Positions 59,423-64,000 of a DNA stretch of 64,000 nt are shown here, in pieces. The notes below the pieces were generated by a model. The model saw nothing but the letters and a program-made list of their open reading frames with translations, did no database searches and was not told where the DNA came from. Position numbers and translations under genes: made by a program. Source of the DNA: Diphasiastrum complanatum (taxonomy: Eukaryota; Streptophyta; Lycopodiopsida; Lycopodiales; Lycopodiaceae); contig CM055106.1 of the NCBI GenBank assembly GCA_029204225.1, positions 50,723,325 through 50,787,324 of the forward strand, given 5' to 3'. Within the stretch, counting starts at the first letter, position 1. Every line of letters starts with the position of its first letter.

Positions 59423-60572
59423 TTGTGCACGTTCAAGATTGCGCAACCCAATTCAGAAGTATTTTATCAACATTATGTTAGATTCAAGGATATACTCAAT
59501 ATACTTGTTATCTCCATAGGTTCACTCTCCTTCATGCATTATACTGATCTTGTCCATTTCTTCCCACAGTTTAAGCAGAGACTAGATAGAATGTTTACTA
59601 AGTTGTTTGATCTATCTAAAAGCACTTCGTTGTATCCTTATTGCAAAAGAAAATGTCATTTTGTTGAATACCAAACTGGATTCATACTTTTCCTATTAGT
59701 TCAGATCCCGGATGACGAGGAAGTTGCTCCTTCTGATCCTCAGATTGCATCATCCTCAGTTCAATCATCCTTTAAAGATCTCAGTCACTTCCTTATCGAC
59801 ACCCCTGACAAGGATAGTGATTTTCTTGATGTAAATACTGATGTGCCTCAAGATTCTTTCATTGGCCAGAATATGACTGCTAATGAATCAATGTCCATAG
59901 ATGAATCTAAATGTCTTATCAATTTGCATGTGTATTATATAAATGACGATGTATATATTACTACAACTGATTTGTGACAATTTTTTGACTATCGTGAGGA
60001 TGAGGTGCTATGTTTATTATCCGGCACAATTTCTGAATTCTTCGACTTTGTAGATTTTGAAACAGATGACCTTGTGGCTGGAATTGATTATGATGATGAG
60101 GATGGACTTATGACCGGTGAAGAATGTCTGACAAAAGCTTTGTCAAATTTTGCTGAGCATGGACAAAGCATACCATCTGATGAAGAATTCACGACATTTC
60201 AATCCCAGATGGGCTTCCCTCGTCCATCATTAATGCATTTCACAGATGATTCTTCTTCAGTAGGTAGTCATAATATTGATCATCCGGATCTGGTTGCTGC
60301 TGCTGATGAAAAATGTGTAAGTGTTTTAACTTCCTTGCCTATGAATGTTGTTTACTGTTGAATGTTTTTTTTTTTTAGCTTATTTTTTATTGCAGGATGC
60401 TCTCATAATTGATGACTTTGCTACGAGACAAAGTGGTTACAGACAACAAGCTTCCTCGTTCCAAATGGATAGTGGACTTGGCTACTATCTTAGGCATTTT
60501 CTAAAAAATGAGATCTATATTGCTCATTTCGAAGCTGAGCCCAATTGGGGAGACTCTGATAATGGCAGTTAA
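59423..60572 (+). pseudogene. Unrecognised spliced-looking gene or transposon gene, plus strand
   Basis: Coding-like segments at about 59570-59977, 60005-60361 and 60395-60572. The first, after an acceptor-like TTCCCACAG, reads FKQRLDRMFTKLFDL then a Cys pair in YPYCKRKCHFVEY, followed by a long acidic Ser/Asp-rich tract (PDDEEVAPSDPQ, DTPDKDSDFLDVNTD). The second is very acidic (DFVDFETDDLVAGIDYDDED) and rich in Phe/Ser. The third reads LIIDDFATRQSGYRQQASSFQ. A stop separates the first two. The composition is typical of the N-terminal half of a large transposase-like protein with a small zinc motif, but I recognise no family. It faces the relic at 61.4-62.8 kb. Confidence 0.4.
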
Positions 60573-61389
60573 AGCTTTATCTTTTTATCTAGGAGGACAT
60601 AAATTAAGACAAATAAGATCATTTTCATCAAAAGATCTTATGTTTTGAACATTCTAGGTTTTACTGATGAGAATGTTCCTTTAAGGAGCTCTCATTATTC
60701 ATTGTACTCTACTTATATTGAACTTAGTAGAAACAAGGATAATGCACATCTATTAGATGCATAATCAAGCAAAGAATTTCTTCATGACAATACAGCCATA
60801 GAAGCAGATACAAAATCTGATGATGAAGAGTGAACACTTTGTATTATGTTATTATACAATCAATACATTTACATTGAGTATTGTTCCTCTCTCTTGTTCC
60901 ATGAATTTGCACGCAATTTTGAACTTGTCATGATTTGATGACAATGATGACTGAATGTCTTTGTTATCTTCTACTCAGCAATCATCTAATTTCTCTTTTC
61001 CTGTATGAACTTCCATGCTTTTCTAAACTTGTTGTATTGTTTGGACTTTGTTATTTGTCATATCTGAACTCTGCGGTAAAACCACTGAAACAATTGACAA
61101 ATGTAGTTTCGTTTTTCATTGGTTCCTCCATGTTGTGTATTTTGATGAAATGCTACCCGTGCTTGCCAATGTGACTTCTCCATCCCTTGTGATGACCAAA
61201 CACGCAGGCTTCATATGTGTTTGCAAAAAATGTTGTATGATCTCTTAGTATGTGCTGCAGATGTCAAAAAATCATACTATCAAGCTTCTACCATACATCA
61301 ACTTTTAGTACTCTAGTTTTGCCGCTTCTCAAAATCCTGAGTGGCAGCAATGATATCTATCCAGACTGAGTGTTGAATATTAAAAGCCT

Positions 61390-62834
61390 TACCAATATGG
61401 TTTGATAGGAATCGACGTGCTTTTGTTCCTCCTATGCTTGGCTTAGTTGGCATATTTCATGTCTTTCTTGGAAGCTTTTCATCTTTCTGAAATTTGACAT
61501 GTCCCTTATGAAGTCCTACTTTCGATAACACTTCTTCTAATCGAGAGATAGCTTCCTTTGTGGATGATGCTGGCTTACTATTCCAAGCAAAAACTATATG
61601 AAGATAAATGATCTTTTCTATTAATCTAACTTCTGCATGAAGAATGCAAACATGCACATTTTTCATGGGAATAGGTAGCACAAGCTTCCAGTTTGGATCT
61701 GCATATTCTCTAGTAATTCATGTTCTCCTAGTAACATCTTTTGCCATTTTCATGCAGTACAAACAAGGGTGTTTAGATGTAGCACCGTGAGAGAGATTAT
61801 ACATGCATTTCAATGTTTTCAAATCACCTACTAAGTGCCATTCAACATTGAAGTCTCCAACTCTTGGAACATTGAGAAATCCTCCATCCATATGGTCCTT
61901 GATGGTCCTAGGATAAGATGTCCTTGAGAATATCCATGATAATATATCATGATCCTCCTTCAACACATGTCCAAAGAACTAATCAGACTTAGATTACTAG
62001 AGTTAATACTATTCACTGAATCTAATGTAATAATGAGGCTAGTTACCTGAAATGCTGCCAACCACCATATATCATTTTTGGACTGGAAATTGAATTTGAA
62101 ATCTTCTTGCTCCTCTGTTTGTGATAGTGCACCATTCACGAGAGTTATTATGCTCACTTGAATGCACGAATCCTTCTATTTCAATAACCTCCTTTCAAAA
62201 GCATTTGAATATCCTTGCAACTTTGTCGGTTTCGCTTCTTATTTCCAGCCTTCTTCTTAGCCAATTCCACATCCTTCATTAATTGTAAAATAGATTGTAA
62301 GATTGATTGCATTTGTTTTAGTTCTGATTTGATATTGATTTTTATCTTCTGTAATGATTCATTATTTCTTTTAAGTTGTTCATTTTCCCCTAACGTCTTT
62401 TGGAGAAGACAATCTCTATTCTGACAATAAGAGGATATCCGTATTAACTCACATTCTAAACAATGAATTTTATTCATATAAAGTTGTTTTCCATGGTTCT
62501 GCAATCTCTCACAATATCCTAGTAATCCAGTATGCCCATTGCATATCCATGTAACTAAATGAGTTATTGAAGAGAATGTGGGATGTGTCAAAGTGCTTGG
62601 ATCTTGAGGATATAATGTTCCATGTGTCCTCAAATCCAAGTTCTTCTTTCCTTCTGCCCTATAAAGAGAACGATCCTTAGCAGATATTTGAATTCCTTTG
62701 CCTCCTCTTCTCTGCAAAGGTGCCAAATCAGTAGGGATATCCAAATGTAGATGATACAATGTCATCATAAAAAAAAACAATAAAGTAATCAGATGCATCA
62801 AAGTACTATGAACAGACTTTTCAAAACAAAACAA
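61390..62834 (-). pseudogene. Unrecognised transposase-like gene relic, minus strand, convergent with the previous one
   Basis: Minus-strand segments. 62834-62181: LDIPTDLAPLQRRGGKG, THPTFSSITHLVTWICNGH, then a coiled-coil/basic end (LGENEQLKRNNESLQKIK, KKKAGNKKRNRQ). 62157-62045: FKFNFQSKNDIWWLAAFQ, ending at a CAG|GTAACT donor. An acceptor near 61.98 kb leads to 61980-61718: FFGHVLKEDHDILSWIF and VEWHLVGDLKTLKCMYN, with SHGATSKHPCLYC. 61705-61457: IPMKNVHVCILHAEVRLIEK. A last piece near 61.4-61.45 kb: KPSIGGTKARRFLSNH. Stops lie at 62181, 61718 and 61457. The GDLKxL...HPCxYC pattern recalls uncharacterised transposase-like proteins, from memory only. Decayed, not active. Confidence 0.45.
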
Positions 62835-62884
62835 AATATTTATCTTTGATTGAATTATATACTCTGTACCATCAATCTAGTGGG

Positions 62885-62985
62885 AAGATGGCGCTTATAT
62901 TTAGAGATGGTGCTCATATTTTCATTCCAATCTGAAGATGGCATTCATATATGGAGATGGCACTCAAATTTTCATTCTAGTGGAG
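62885..62985 (+). repeat. 50-bp imperfect tandem duplication
   Basis: Two copies of a unit of about 50 bp beginning GAAGATGGC and containing GAGATGGYRCTCA and ATTTTCATTC. Within each, a half-unit (AGATGGC...AGATGG) is also repeated. Confidence 0.75.
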
Positions 62986-63271
62986 GGAATGCATATTCAT
63001 ACATTTTGCTTTTTTTCTTGATTTGAATTTGGGAATGGTGGTCATATTCTGGATCAATGAGAGTATTGCCCTCTTTGTAACCAATGGAGGGAATGTAATT
63101 TTGAATTTAGACAAGTTAGACTGTGAACAATTTAGAGTTCTTAACTGTGACAGTAGACACTATGGTTAGATCATTGGGAGTTGGGGAGGCCTTGGGAGTG
63201 GTGGGTGCAAGCAAATAAACAATATTGTTTTTATTTATTTTGATTTTTTTCTTTATCCTACATGGCATTCC

Positions 63272-63788
63272 TTAAAGGGTCTTTTTGATATTGAGAACCC
63301 CTCTAATGCTTGTAGTCGTGATGATCATCACCCAGCTGTCATATGAGCTTGTCAAGCTTGAAAGCTGTGTCATTACTGCGTCCTGATCATCTATGACAGA
63401 TCCGACAGTGGCCATTTGCTTCAGTAGGTTCTTGAACTGGTTGATGTGATTCTGTAGTGAATCACCATTTGTCATCTTGAGGGAGTAAAATTTCTTCCTG
63501 ATATGTAGCCTGGAAGCTATATCTCACACTTCGTATAATGTGCTCAAGATGTCCCAGACTTCCTTGGAGGTCAGAGATGTTGAGGATGATCAGCGCGAAA
63601 GCCTTTCCATCCTTCAACTTCCATCGGGAGATTGCAGCGTCGTCTGCTTCGGGTATGGCCTCTGCACCTCTAACAACATCATACAACTCCTTAGCCATTA
63701 GCACATTTCTCATCTTAAATTTCCACAGATGGTAATCGGCTCCATCAAGCTTGTCCATGATCGGACTGGTTTTCCCTTGGGAATCCAT
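63272..63788 (-). mobile_element. Ty1/Copia gag fossil
   Basis: Minus strand. The gag N-terminus starts at 63788 (SPIMDKLDGADYHLWKFKM, then NVLMAKELYDVVRGAEAIPE) and continues to DSLQNHINQFKNLLKQMATVG and LTSSYDSWVMIITT, the UBN2-type gag signature. A purine-poor leader lies to the right up to the window edge. The rest of the element is not present to the left. Broken; few breaks. Different family from the other Copia gags here. Confidence 0.8.
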
Positions 63789-64000
63789 GTGAAAGATTAG
63801 TCTAGATGATAGTAATAACTATCAGTGACTTAAGAATGAAAATATAATACATTTTGCTCTCTCGTAACTCCACATTTGAGCTAGCCAAACTCCATAACTA
63901 CATATGCACCAAAAAGGCTCCATACTTCTCCTAACATCAAATAATTATATTGCTCTTTACAAAACACATTTTTTAGGTCTTTGTGATTGACCTTAAGTTG

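Overview
This is nuclear DNA from a land plant with a large, repeat-rich genome. It is AT-rich and holds spliced genes with plant-type introns, Ty1/Copia and Ty3/Gypsy retrotransposon fossils primed by the usual initiator-tRNA-Met site (TGGTATCAGAGC), and long (AG)n/(CT)n microsatellites. Penelope-like sequences and a LINE with an R2-like endonuclease region argue weakly for a seed-free plant (fern or lycophyte) or gymnosperm rather than a typical flowering plant. The species cannot be named from this sequence.

Only two host genes are secure. An ERD15/CID-type PAM2 protein (poly(A)-binding-protein interactor of stress responses) is on the minus strand at 43.5-43.9 kb. A WSS1-type DNA-protein-crosslink protease is on the plus strand at 48.0-51.3 kb in four coding exons, with a WLM metalloprotease core, two CDC48-binding motifs and two RanBP2-type zinc fingers. 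They are separated by a truncated LINE.

Layout: 0-1.1 kb, broken acidic/proline-rich frame of unknown origin; 1.6-3.9 kb, Penelope-like RT fossil (minus); about 3.9-8.0 kb, Gypsy fossil joined to a Copia tail with LTR (to 8.96 kb); 9-11.1 kb, GC-richer repeats; 12.25-17.18 kb, a young Copia-type insertion with LTRs, 5-bp target duplication and a nested SINE; 17.3-23 kb, an LTR-like repeat family in both orientations and a Copia fossil; 23-31 kb, gene-poor DNA with microsatellites and one 103-bp tandem duplication; 31.4-37.5 kb, Copia fragments; 37.5-43.5 kb, nothing clear; 43.5-51.3 kb, host genes plus LINE; 51.9-58.9 kb, Gypsy, Penelope-like and Copia fossils, with a second SINE; 59.4-62.8 kb, two convergent, spliced-looking, unrecognised gene relics; 63.3-63.8 kb, a Copia gag.

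Most notable are (i) an 85-bp tRNA-derived SINE present twice, each copy exactly 85 bp and flanked by perfect 16-bp target duplications; (ii) a LINE with a CCHC plus restriction-like endonuclease C-terminus; (iii) two Penelope-like RT copies without a visible GIY-YIG domain; (iv) a young LTR element lacking recognisable RT but keeping a long unexplained open frame; and (v) the convergent unknown relic at 59-63 kb.
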